From NCBI GenBank assembly GCA_012728725.1, contig JAAYEM010000086.1:1-38498 (forward strand): 38,498 nt of DNA, given 5' to 3'. The position numbers and the translations under genes were made by a program. How positions within the stretch are numbered: position 1 is the first letter of the stretch; each line of letters begins with the position of its first letter. The notes beneath the pieces were generated by a model, which was not told where the DNA came from, did no database searches, and saw only the letters and a list, made by a program, of their open reading frames with translations. Positions 9,251-17,053 of this stretch are shown piece after piece. Origin of the DNA: Tissierellia bacterium (GTDB lineage Bacteria > Bacillota > Clostridia > Tissierellales > Tepidimicrobiaceae).

Positions 9251-9291
9251 AATCCGATCCTTTCCATAGGGGAGGAGGAAAGAATCGGATT
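9251..9291 (-). other. Intercistronic RNA hairpin between GrdB-type gene and transporter
   Basis: Positions 9251-9265 and 9277-9291 form a 15-bp stem in the minus-strand RNA (one U-G wobble) around an 11-nt pyrimidine-rich loop. A TTTTT tract follows about 10 bases later, not directly. It could be a partial terminator or an RNase-processing/stability element that lowers transporter expression relative to the reductase subunits. Confidence 0.55.
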
Positions 9292-9332
9292 TGCCTTCAA
9301 GGAGAAGGGAGATTTTTAATTAAAACTAGAAT

Positions 9333-10640
9333 TTATTCAAATTGAGTTGTCCCACTAACCTCCGTAGCTAAAGCATCTACTGCTCTTTTCACCATTTCTC
9401 TTCTTAACTTTAGCTCCTCTTCAGCTGGAAGATCTGGATTTCCGACGGGGTGAGGTATTGCAATGGTAGGCACTATTCTATTAGCCCCTACTGATTCGGA
9501 TATGGTAGTAATAGTTGACATATGAACAATAGGTATACCGTATCTTTCAATTTCTTTTACCATCGTTGCACCGCAACGTGTACAAGTACCTCAGGTTGAA
9601 GTTAGGATTACACCGTCTACTCCAGCTTCCTTCAACTCCTTACCAATTTCTGTACCAAATTTTACCGCATTTCCTACAGATGTTCCTGTACCAGTTGTAG
9701 TATAGAAGTATTCATATACCTTGCCTATATAACCTTCCTTTTCAAGTTCCTTTAGTATATCCAATGGTGCCACCCTGTCAGGGATTTCATTGGCGTATAC
9801 TGGATCGTATCCACCATGGATTGTATAATAATCGCCAGCAAGAGCGTCTATAGTGCTAACATCGTATTTGCCCCATTTTTGAGCACTGGCTGATTGGATT
9901 CTATCAGGATTGCCATGAGGAACAATACCTCCACTAGTAACTAGTGCAATGGTTGCCTTGCTTAGATCCTTTATTGCTGGGGCTGGATCTACAGTATCAA
10001 ATTCTGGCATTGGAAGCTCTGTTTTAAATTCCTTATCATTCAATCTTGCTATTAGCATTTCAACTGCCCTTTGAGATCCTCTTTTGTCTGCAAATAATGT
10101 AAGTCTCTTTCCTTGTGGTATATATCCTTCTTCTTCTGGAAGGCCTAATTCTTCTCCCTTAGCAATCTTTGTTGCCAATTTTGCCATCACTGGTAGGGCT
10201 TTTCTCATACCTGCAGCTGAGTCAGTTGTTTCAGCTACTATAGCAATGCTTCTACATACTTCCAATCCTGGATTTTCAATGTACATGCCGGTAACTACTG
10301 GAATATCTAATTCTTCAACAACAGCCTTGGCAATCTCCCCGCAGGCCATTCCATACCTGCCTGCATTAAAGGCTGGTCCTGCTACAAGGATATCTGGATT
10401 ATTTTCTTTAATAACATTGAGAATATATTCTAATGCCTCTTCCTTATTTTCATTGAAGTAATTATCCCCACATATTAGTGTTCCTATTACTTCCCCTTCC
10501 CCTTTTAGATTGCTATCAAATCCCATGGCTGGGCCTATCTTCTCTTCCTTATACATTGGTTCTATATCTGCTTTGTCTTCTCCGCCTATTTGTCCAAAGA
10601 ACTGGTTTACATAGTATAGTACTTTAAACTTATTTGCCAT
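9333..10640 (-). CDS. GrdB-type selenoprotein subunit of a glycine/sarcosine/betaine reductase-family complex
   Basis: This is the Sec-containing subunit of a component-B-type (substrate-specific) reductase protein. Reading the TGA at 9591-9593 as selenocysteine gives 435 residues, the usual GrdB/F/H length. Sec falls at residue 350 within TSTUGTCTRCGATM, a UxxCxxC motif that is the known active-site pattern. The reading frame continues in register to 9333 with clear family sequence (VHMSTITTISESVGANRIVP), so the TGA is not a random nonsense mutation. The start ATG has AAAGGAGG upstream. It follows the GrdE-type gene by 23 bases. The substrate (glycine, sarcosine, betaine or another amine) is not decided by the sequence; grdA, grdC and grdD are absent from this window. 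Confidence 0.93.
9564..9593 (-). promoter_or_regulatory. Selenocysteine UGA codon with bacterial SECIS-like hairpin
   Basis: After the UGA (9591-9593) and 12 further bases comes a 6-bp perfect stem, CGUUGC/GCAACG (9573-9578 with 9564-9569), with a GGU loop. A hairpin with G at the start of the loop about 16-37 bases after UGA is what bacterial SelB recognises. Here the loop begins about 19 bases after the UGA. Confidence 0.8.
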
Positions 10641-10663
10641 TCCTTATCCTCCTTTCAAGAGTC

Positions 10664-11950
10664 TTAATATAATTTAACTGTTAGGTTGTGGTATCCAATC
10701 TCAGAAGTTGAACCTATTACGGCATTTAATTCACATTTAATTGAACCATCTTCCTGTAAAGAACCATCCCAACCGCCAGCTAATGTGGATATTGCTTCTG
10801 CATTTCCTATTACCTTATCTGCAGGTGGTAAGGTAACTACATGGCTTACATTACCTGTTGATACAACAGCCACTGCTTCCTTGGCAGTATCTGCTAATGG
10901 TTGACTCGCTCCATCCCATCCAGAACATTCGTCTGTAATCAATACAGTCTTAATACCTGCATCTTCCAATCGTTTACAGATCATTAATAAATCTGAATCT
11001 GGATTACCATATCCTTCTTCTGATACTATTACTCCATCGGCACCTAACATCTTGCATAGTTTTGCAGTATAGTCACAGGTTCTAAACTTTCCTTCCAAAG
11101 TAGTCAATTCAGGTGTCAATATAACTCCTAAGAAGTTTATTGTCTTTCCATGTTGTTCATATAGGTCTAAAATAACTGAATTGTTTTGATGTTGGTAGGT
11201 TGTAATCTTGTCACAGGCAGCAACACAGTTACCACTTATTACAGCCCCATCCAATTCTTCATTTGGATGCAATAGGGTTGGAAGTATATTTTGGGTATTT
11301 ACTCCATATACGTACCCGTCGTGTAATAGTCCTTGGGAAATTAGCATTTCTACATATACTACCTTTGGTAGATCTGGGTATTTTCTGCTCTCTTCTGCAT
11401 GGCTGCCCATTTCGTAGGTTAGTACCTCATCCGGCTCTACATCTCTTCCTGCCTCTCCAACAAATTCAGCTGCTTTTAAGCCGGCAAGTCTTACAGTTGC
11501 TTCATGGGCATGAGGATCTAATCCCTCTACAGGAGTTATGTCTACTACTAAATTAAAGGTTTTAGAGAATGGAGTCCATTTGGCACCTTCTCCCCACATG
11601 TCTATAACTCCTTCTTGAAATCCCACAATGTCCCCTACAGTAACTACAGCTGCCCCATATAATACATTTACCTTTCCTTCTCCTACCTGGGCCATCTTAG
11701 ATGATACTCCTGGAAAACCATTACCTGCACCTTCTATTTTAACTCTAGGCTCGATTACATCCTTTACTGGAATAATCCTTACCTTTTCTCCTGGTCTTGC
11801 AATATCAACCTTAACATCTTTAATTCTAGAATCTTCCTTTAAGTGGCTTATTAGTTCTTCTGCATTTACAAATAATACTCCATCTTTAACTTTAGTCTCT
11901 TCTCCTAGCTGTATATCCTTAATGTGAATCCTTCTTAGCTCTAGCTTCAA
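10664..11950 (-). CDS. GrdE/G/I-type proprotein (pyruvoyl-forming subunit) of the reductase
   Basis: This is the second substrate-specific subunit of a glycine/sarcosine/betaine-type reductase. Family members are made as proproteins, cleaved before a cysteine that becomes a carbonyl (pyruvoyl-type) group. The cleavage context SGNCVAACDK is present, with Asn241-Cys242. Its 428 residues equal the typical length. The start is a TTG at 11948-11950 giving MKLELRRIHIKD, the usual N-terminus, with GGAGGTGA five bases before. An upstream in-frame TTG at 11965 would sit on the ribosome site. Family motifs GLLHDGYVYGVN, NNSVILDLYEQHGKTINFLG and LAGGWDGSLQEDGSIK are clear. It is divergent from GrdE of glycine reductase as I remember it, so specificity is open. 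Confidence 0.92.
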   Translation of the reverse strand: MKLELRRIHIKDIQLGEETKVKDGVLFVNAEELISHLKEDSRIKDVKVDIARPGEKVRIIPVKDVIEPRVKIEGAGNGFPGVSSKMAQVGEGKVNVLYGAAVVTVGDIVGFQEGVIDMWGEGAKWTPFSKTFNLVVDITPVEGLDPHAHEATVRLAGLKAAEFVGEAGRDVEPDEVLTYEMGSHAEESRKYPDLPKVVYVEMLISQGLLHDGYVYGVNTQNILPTLLHPNEELDGAVISGNCVAACDKITTYQHQNNSVILDLYEQHGKTINFLGVILTPELTTLEGKFRTCDYTAKLCKMLGADGVIVSEEGYGNPDSDLLMICKRLEDAGIKTVLITDECSGWDGASQPLADTAKEAVAVVSTGNVSHVVTLPPADKVIGNAEAISTLAGGWDGSLQEDGSIKCELNAVIGSTSEIGYHNLTVKLY

Positions 11951-11979
11951 AATAATCACCTCCAAAATTTTTTAATTTT

Positions 11980-12345
11980 TTATTTAACTTCTAAGTCCTT
12001 GAGGGTGGACTTTAAAAGTTCATTGTCTATTAAAGCATAATCATCAGCATGGATCCAATCTACTTTTCTGCCTTCCAGATTCTTCCTGTAATTAATGATG
12101 CTGTTTTCAATTATTTCAATATGGAAAGGGTCTACTACCTTGTTTTTTTCGCCAACGATAATAGATCTGTAAGGAGAGTATAGCATCCTCATGCTGGCTC
12201 CTAGAGGGTGGCTGATCAATTCTACACCTTTATAAACTAAATCCCTAACCTTTATCAGTACATCCTCATAGGACCCTTCAACAAAATAGATATTTTCCTT
12301 CTCTTTTTTTACCAATGGATTGTTGGTTACAATTTTGTATTTCAA
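11980..12345 (-). CDS. grdX: GrdX family protein
   Basis: This 121-residue protein has the hallmarks of GrdX, a small protein of unknown function that leads many grd operons: MKYKIVTNNP at the start and HPLGASMRMLYSPYRSIIVG in the middle. It begins with TTG (12343-12345) behind AAGGTGG. It is the first gene of this operon and lies 29 bases before the GrdE-type gene. Its presence supports the assignment of the whole cluster to Stickland-type reduction. No catalytic motif is visible. Confidence 0.85.
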   Translation of the reverse strand: MKYKIVTNNPLVKKEKENIYFVEGSYEDVLIKVRDLVYKGVELISHPLGASMRMLYSPYRSIIVGEKNKVVDPFHIEIIENSIINYRKNLEGRKVDWIHADDYALIDNELLKSTLKDLEVK

Positions 12346-12452
12346 ACAATCCCACCTTCCATAAATTTTTACAATATTCTTGTATTTTCTATAGACAAAT
12401 TTAATTAATTTCTAGTTTGCTATAGAGTTTATTTGTTAAAATGTTTCTTATT

Positions 12453-12484
12453 TGTATTTTACATGTATTTCAATTGTATTTCAA
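12453..12484 (-). promoter_or_regulatory. Promoter of the grdX operon, covered by 11-nt-spaced repeats
   Basis: On the minus strand TTGAAA (12479-12484) and TAAAAT (12456-12461) are separated by 17 bases. The heptamer AAATACA occurs three times at exact 11-base spacing (12475-12481, 12464-12470, 12453-12459), spanning -35 to -10. It recurs at 12381-12387 and 12336-12342 in the leader. The leader to the TTG start of grdX would be about 105 bases. Confidence 0.55.
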
Positions 12485-12650
12485 GAGTATATTTGTTATT
12501 TTTTATAAAAAGTCAAATTTTTTATATTTTTTTGGGTTGTAAGGAGCCATTTATGCCATTTTGACTTGTAATTTTTTGATTTTTCATAAAATATTTCAAA
12601 CCTGAAAAATATAGATAAAATCTTATTAAATTAAGTTTTTCTCCATAAAA

Positions 12651-12693
12651 AAAGCCTTAAAGTTTATTATTCTATAATAAACTTTAAGGCTTT
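12651..12693. terminator. Strong bidirectional terminator (GntR gene end)
   Basis: A 19-bp perfect stem (12651-12669 with 12675-12693) and a 5-nt loop are flanked by A7 on the left and T5 on the right, so it works on either strand. It lies 24 bases after the GntR stop, separating the regulator from the grdX promoter. The stretch 12485-12650 holds only AT-rich DNA, with no gene or known RNA motif that I can see. Confidence 0.92.
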
Positions 12694-12716
12694 TTGATAA
12701 ACTTTGAACAATGGTA

Positions 12717-13361
12717 TTATAATAATTCTTGTTTAATCTTCTCCACAAAGGCGTCTATATGCTCCCTTGCATATTTTTCCGCCTTGTCCCTATCCTTTTC
12801 CTTTATGGCCTTTAGTACTTTTCCCAAACTATCTGTAAACAAATCCATAGAATCAAAATACCTTTGGGAATAATGCCATAACCTTTCAGTATGATTATGT
12901 AAGTTTTGGAGAATTTCTTGTAGACATGGATTTCCACTACTTGCAAATATTATATCATGGAATCTTTGGTCATCGATAATTGCCTTTTGATAATCCACAG
13001 TAATATCATAAGTCTTTAACCTATCAACTATCTTTTCTAACTCATCTAAATGTTCATCGGTGATCCTATCTACCGCTAACCTGGCTGCAAAAGGGTCCAA
13101 AATGCGAGTTACCTCAAATACCGATTTCATATATATGAAATCAATGGGTGTAACCTGGGCTCCAACCCTCGGTATTACATTAAGCAGCTTATCGGTACTC
13201 AATCTTTGAAATATTTTCCTTATAGGTGTCCTGCTAATATTAAATTCTTCAGCCAAGTCTACTTCATTTAAAACCTCTCCTGGATCATAATATAGTTCAA
13301 TTATCCTTCTTTTTAAAATATCATATATTTCTCCCGTTTCAATTTTTTTACTCACAGTCAT
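12717..13361 (-). CDS. GntR-family regulator, FCD (FadR) subfamily
   Basis: The N-terminal winged helix (IYDILKRRIIELYYDPGEVL, then AEEFNISRTPIRKIFQRL) is typical of GntR. The C-terminal FCD domain is all-helical with candidate metal/ligand histidines in DQRFHDIIFASSGN and LHNHTERLWHYSQR. FCD regulators sense small organic or amino acids. It lies directly upstream of the grd-type operon, in the same direction but with its own promoter and terminator, so it is a candidate regulator of that operon. ATG 13361 lies only two bases after AAGGGG; the GTG at codon 3 (13355) has better spacing and may be the true start. Confidence 0.88.
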   Translation of the reverse strand: MTVSKKIETGEIYDILKRRIIELYYDPGEVLNEVDLAEEFNISRTPIRKIFQRLSTDKLLNVIPRVGAQVTPIDFIYMKSVFEVTRILDPFAARLAVDRITDEHLDELEKIVDRLKTYDITVDYQKAIIDDQRFHDIIFASSGNPCLQEILQNLHNHTERLWHYSQRYFDSMDLFTDSLGKVLKAIKEKDRDKAEKYAREHIDAFVEKIKQELL

Positions 13362-13386
13362 AACCCCTTATCTAGTATTTACTATT

Positions 13387-13415
13387 ATCATATCAATATA
13401 ACTCCGATTCTGCAA
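13387..13415 (-). promoter_or_regulatory. Promoter of the GntR gene
   Basis: On the minus strand TTGCAG (13410-13415) and TATGAT (13387-13392) are 17 bases apart and 26 bases upstream of the start codon. They match sigma-A at four and five of six positions. Confidence 0.5.
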
Positions 13416-13567
13416 TTAATATTATTTTTGACAGAAATAATATACACTAAATTTACACATAAGTAAACACATTAATGTATTATCAACTGTTCTATAGCCC
13501 CTCCCCTACAATAGTGAGCCTATTATAAAGATTAAATTTAATTATTTATTATGGTAAAGCATAAAAC

Positions 13568-13611
13568 AAAAAGGTAAATGTATTTACCTTTTTTGAATTC
13601 TATGTTATTAT
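13568..13611 (+). promoter_or_regulatory. Palindromic operator over the promoter of the HTH/TPR regulator
   Basis: Positions 13568-13579 and 13582-13593 are a perfect inverted repeat with 12-base arms (AAAAAGGTAAAT) and a 2-base centre. Its right arm contains a candidate -35 TTTACC (13583-13588), followed after 17 bases by -10 TATTAT (13606-13611). A half-site GGTAA recurs at 13615-13619. A dimeric HTH protein binding here would block polymerase, which suggests autoregulation. The T6 run also makes it terminator-like, but no plus-strand transcript enters from the left. Confidence 0.6.
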
Positions 13612-13645
13612 ATAGGTAATCATAAGAGAGGCAAAGGTTGATACT

Positions 13646-14959
13646 ATGGCTAATGAAAAAATAACTATTGGTCAAAATTTGAAAAGAATAAGAGAAGAAC
13701 TAGGATTGAAACAGTATGAAATAGCTGGAAATGAAGTTACTAGGAACCTAATTAGCCTTATAGAGAATGATAAAACACCTATATATTATAATGTGGCCCA
13801 TATTATTGCCAAAAATATAAACAAAACTATAAATAAAAAAGGAATACAAATATATATTCAGCCAGAAGATATACTTAATCCTGGCCGATATGAGGCAAGA
13901 AAACAGGCAAACAAATATATTGAAAAATTACAAAAACACCTAAATGATTCCGATTATGAAATAGAAATAGAAGAATTAAATGAAATTGAAAATTTTTTAA
14001 ATAAGTGGAATCTCATAGATAAAAAAATTAAAACTTATGAGTTATTGGGAGATATCTATTATAAGGCAAAAGATCTAAACAGGGAGTACTATTATTATCT
14101 TAAGGCCCTGGAAGTATCCTTTGAATTTCCTGGTATGAAGGATAGATATAAGATTATTCTGAAACTAGTTTCCAATTGCATTCTAACAAAAAAATTCGAA
14201 GAAGCAATAAAACTGTGTAATTTTGCCCTATCTACCCAAGAGGATATTTCTAACAAGTATAAAGGAGTATTCTATTTTAATAGTGGTTTAGCCTATTATC
14301 ACAAAGGGGAATATGGTAAATGTTTAGATCAATTGATAAGGGCAAAATTCTATATTAACTACAATGATTACAGGGAAATGAAAAGAATATTAATATTGGA
14401 GGGAATATGCAATTTAGAATTAAAAAATTTTGATTGTGCGGTAAGAAATTACAATAAACTATTGGAATTAATAGATGAAAAGGGTAATTTTGAAGAAATG
14501 TGTTTAGCCTACATTAATTTAGTCCAGCTATATATTGAAATGGACCATAAAGAGGAAGTAATCAAATACCATCAAAAAGTAATGGATTGCTTACCCCATA
14601 TAGATAAAAATTCCTTTTATTTACCTGAAATCCTTCTTAGCATATCTAATACATATTATTATTTAAAGGAATATGGTGGGTGCGCAGAGTATTTAAATAA
14701 AGCCTTATCCTTATCGGAAGAACTTATCAATCTCAGTGTATTTACAAAAACATTTTCAAATTTAATAGATTTATATACGGAATTAGGTTGGCTTGACAAA
14801 ATAGATGACCTAGCTAGGAAATTCCAAAGGCAGATCTGTGATTTTAAGCTGGATGAAAACTTTAGTATAATCTTAAAAATTTTATACAATTTTATTGAAC
14901 AGGGTAATAGTGAAGAAGCTAAATTTTTTATTAACAATCTATTAAATAAAAGGGGGTAG
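13646..14959 (+). CDS. XRE-type HTH regulator with TPR-like repeats (RRNPP-like)
   Basis: Residues 6-60 are a Cro/C1-type helix-turn-helix (IGQNLKRIREELGLKQYEIA, then TRNLISLIENDKT). Residues ~130-435 are helical TPR-like repeats, for example YELLGDIYYKAKDLNREYYY and YFNSGLAYYHKGEYGKCLDQ. This is the architecture of RRNPP regulators (PlcR, PrgX, Rgg, clostridial QssR), which bind a secreted, re-imported peptide through the TPR groove. The start has AAAGGT seven bases upstream. The ORF ends in AGGGGGTAG, and that stretch is the ribosome site for a 46-codon gene starting four bases later. Direct peptide binding is inference; other HTH-TPR proteins act without a peptide. Confidence 0.85.
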   Translation: MANEKITIGQNLKRIREELGLKQYEIAGNEVTRNLISLIENDKTPIYYNVAHIIAKNINKTINKKGIQIYIQPEDILNPGRYEARKQANKYIEKLQKHLNDSDYEIEIEELNEIENFLNKWNLIDKKIKTYELLGDIYYKAKDLNREYYYYLKALEVSFEFPGMKDRYKIILKLVSNCILTKKFEEAIKLCNFALSTQEDISNKYKGVFYFNSGLAYYHKGEYGKCLDQLIRAKFYINYNDYREMKRILILEGICNLELKNFDCAVRNYNKLLELIDEKGNFEEMCLAYINLVQLYIEMDHKEEVIKYHQKVMDCLPHIDKNSFYLPEILLSISNTYYYLKEYGGCAEYLNKALSLSEELINLSVFTKTFSNLIDLYTELGWLDKIDDLARKFQRQICDFKLDENFSIILKILYNFIEQGNSEEAKFFINNLLNKRG

Positions 14960-14963
14960 CAAA

Positions 14964-15104
14964 ATGAAGATTTGGAAAAGGTTATCCATGATGATTGCAG
15001 TTATAACAATAGTTACTAGCTTAAATAGTCTGGTAATCCCTTGCAAAAAAACAATTCCAGTACCACCAGCCCCAATAAGGGACTCTATAATCAATGATTT
15101 TTAA
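14964..15104 (+). CDS. Small secreted-peptide precursor, candidate signalling propeptide
   Basis: Translation gives 46 residues: a basic start (MKIWKRLS), a hydrophobic core of about 18 residues (MMIAVITIVTSLNSLVIP), then CKKTIPVPPAPIRDSIINDF. This is the shape of Phr/PapR/Qsp-type propeptides: an export signal followed by a short C-terminal tail. AGGGGG lies seven bases before the ATG and overlaps the end of the upstream regulator gene, which is four bases away. A strong terminator follows. The gene is too short for most gene finders. The lone Cys27 after the hydrophobic core could suggest a lipopeptide, but it lacks a lipobox (L-[AS]-[GA]-C). Function and mature peptide are inferred. Confidence 0.7.
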   Translation: MKIWKRLSMMIAVITIVTSLNSLVIPCKKTIPVPPAPIRDSIINDF

Positions 15105-15132
15105 TCAACCCATACAACCAAATTTGGTGCTT

Positions 15133-15180
15133 AAAACAAAAAGTGGGACTATAATTTACATAATCCCACTTTTTGTTTTT
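15133..15180. terminator. Bidirectional terminator between peptide gene and potD
   Basis: A 16-bp perfect stem (15133-15148 with 15164-15179, containing AAAGTGGGA) flanks a 15-nt loop, with T-runs on both strands. It ends the plus-strand regulator/peptide unit and, from the other side, the pot operon. Confidence 0.88.
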
Positions 15181-15222
15181 TAATAAAATATTATATTTAG
15201 GTTACTGAATACGTTGCAAATA

Positions 15223-16263
15223 CTACCTTTGGGCTTTTATTTCCAACCAGATCTCATCATAAACTTTTAAGAAATCCTTTATATCTTTAAATATCTCCAG
15301 ATCTTTAATATCCTCTTCTGTAGGATAGGCGACTCTGCTGTTAACAATGTAATCTGGCAATAGTTCAATAGCTTTATAGTTTGGAGTTGAGTATCCTATA
15401 TATTCTGTATTCCTTGCGGCAATTTCAGGTCTTTGCATAAAGTTTATAAATTCATGGGCCAGCTCTTTATTCTTGCAGGTCTTTGGTATAACCATATTAT
15501 CAAACCATAAGTTGCTGCCTTCCTTTGGTATTACATAATCTAAATTTTCATTTTCCCTAATCATGGCTACCGCATCCCCTGACCAAACAACTGCCAAAGC
15601 CGCCTCTTCTCCTACCATCAAATCCTTAACCTCATCCCCTACATAAGCATATACTAAAGGTTTTTGTTTAATTAACTCATTTTTTGCCTCTTCTAACTCC
15701 TTCATATCTCTTGAATTTAAAGAGTAGCCTAATTTTTTAAGTGCTACAGCTATAGAATCCCTTTGGCTGTCTAACATCAATATCTGCCCACTATATTTTT
15801 CATTCCAAAGTATATCCCAACTATCCACTACATCGTCAACCATTTTCTTATTGTAAACTATTCCTACAGTTCCCCACATATAGGGTACTGAATAATCGTT
15901 ATTAGGGTCGAACTCTAGATTTAAAAAACTATCGTCTATGTGCTTTAAATTGGTTATCTTTTCCTTGTCTATTTTCTCCAACAAACCTTCATTTATCATT
16001 CTCTCTATCATATAATCTGAGGGAAAGGCTACATCATAGCTTGCTCCTCCCTTTTTTATGCTTACATACATGTCTTCATTGGTGGCAAAGGTATTATAAT
16101 TTACCTTAACATTAAATTCTTCTTCAAAATCTCTTATTACATCAGGATCGATATAATCTCCCCAATTGTATACATTAAGGGTAGGTTTATTGCTACATCC
16201 TGTAGCAAAGACCATTATCAGTATGAAAAACAAAGTAGTAAGGGTTTTAACACTAATTTTCAT
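15223..16263 (-). CDS. potD: Polyamine ABC transporter, substrate-binding lipoprotein PotD
   Basis: This is the extracytoplasmic spermidine/putrescine-binding protein. An N-terminal lipoprotein signal ends in VFATGCSN, and the mature part begins with the family hallmark LNVYNWGDYIDPDVIRDFEE. Further family motifs are PYMWGTVGIVYNKK and AVVWSGDAV. The start is ATG 16261-16263 behind GAGG at eight bases; an upstream in-frame GTG overlaps the ribosome site. It overlaps the end of potC by 11 bases and is the last gene of the potABCD operon. Preference for spermidine or putrescine cannot be read directly. Confidence 0.92.
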   Translation of the reverse strand: MKISVKTLTTLFFILIMVFATGCSNKPTLNVYNWGDYIDPDVIRDFEEEFNVKVNYNTFATNEDMYVSIKKGGASYDVAFPSDYMIERMINEGLLEKIDKEKITNLKHIDDSFLNLEFDPNNDYSVPYMWGTVGIVYNKKMVDDVVDSWDILWNEKYSGQILMLDSQRDSIAVALKKLGYSLNSRDMKELEEAKNELIKQKPLVYAYVGDEVKDLMVGEEAALAVVWSGDAVAMIRENENLDYVIPKEGSNLWFDNMVIPKTCKNKELAHEFINFMQRPEIAARNTEYIGYSTPNYKAIELLPDYIVNSRVAYPTEEDIKDLEIFKDIKDFLKVYDEIWLEIKAQR

Positions 16264-17053
16264 ACAGTTCACCTCGTTTCTTATTTATACTTTTAGATGA
16301 TCTACTATTGATAATCAATAGTAGAGCTAAAATGCTTATAAACATTAAAGTAGATAGAGCATTTATAGCTGGATTGATACCAGTCCTAGCCATAGAAAAA
16401 ATAGTAATGCTTAAATTGGTTACCGATGGTCCACTATTAAAAAAGCTTATAACAAAATCATCTATAGATAAGGTAAAGGCTATTAGTGCCCCAGTTATTA
16501 TCCCTGGCATTATCTCGGGAATTACTACTTTTATCAATGCATATAAAGGGGTGGCCCCTAAATCCATTGCTGCCTCTATCAAATGTTTATTCATCTGTTT
16601 TAATTTAGGCAGTATAGACAGTATTACATAAGGAATACAAAAGGTGATGTGGGATAAAAGCATTGTGGTAAATCCAAGTTCAATCCTTAAAAATCTAAAC
16701 AAAGTCATTAAAGATACAGCTGTTACAATATCAGGGTTTAAAACGGGTAGATAGTTTAAATTCAATACTACCTTCTTGCTAAATACTGGCATTCCATATA
16801 TTCCTATAGCAGCAATGGTCCCTATTATGGTAGAAATAATTGCTGACAAAATAGCAATGATCAAAGTATATTCTAAAGCCTGCCTAACTTCAAAATTCCT
16901 CAATAATTCCAAGTACCATTTTAAAGTAAAACCATTCCAGGAACCCCTATATTTTGAATCATTAAAGGAATAAACTATAAGAACTAAAATAGGCGCATAC
17001 AGAAAAAGAACAATAAAAAAAGTATATAGCCTTTTAATTATCCTATCTACCAT
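16253..17053 (-). CDS. potC: Polyamine ABC transporter permease PotC
   Basis: This 266-residue inner-membrane permease has about six hydrophobic segments. The EAA loop that contacts the ATPase is clear (HLIEAAMDLGATPLYALIKV), and LSIDDFVISFFNSGP is a PotC-type string. It overlaps potB by seven bases and potD by eleven, indicating tight translational coupling. Confidence 0.92.
   Translation of the reverse strand: MVDRIIKRLYTFFIVLFLYAPILVLIVYSFNDSKYRGSWNGFTLKWYLELLRNFEVRQALEYTLIIAILSAIISTIIGTIAAIGIYGMPVFSKKVVLNLNYLPVLNPDIVTAVSLMTLFRFLRIELGFTTMLLSHITFCIPYVILSILPKLKQMNKHLIEAAMDLGATPLYALIKVVIPEIMPGIITGALIAFTLSIDDFVISFFNSGPSVTNLSITIFSMARTGINPAINALSTLMFISILALLLIINSRSSKSINKKRGELYEN

Noticed and set aside
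8821-9300. Separate 159-codon minus-strand gene
   Set aside because: It overlaps the transporter N-terminus in another frame and its translation shows no family sequence. It is a shadow frame.
9591-9593. Nonsense mutation making the GrdB-type gene a pseudogene
   Set aside because: The frame continues in register through UxxCxxC and conserved sequence, and a SECIS-like hairpin follows. Selenocysteine is the known residue at this site.
11263-11556. Plus-strand ORF inside the GrdE-type gene
   Set aside because: It is antisense to a well-conserved gene, leucine-rich by complement, with no ribosome site.
12346-12452. Glycine riboswitch or other leader riboswitch before grdX
   Set aside because: The roughly 105-base leader is AT-rich, without paired glycine-aptamer motifs or a terminator/antiterminator pair.
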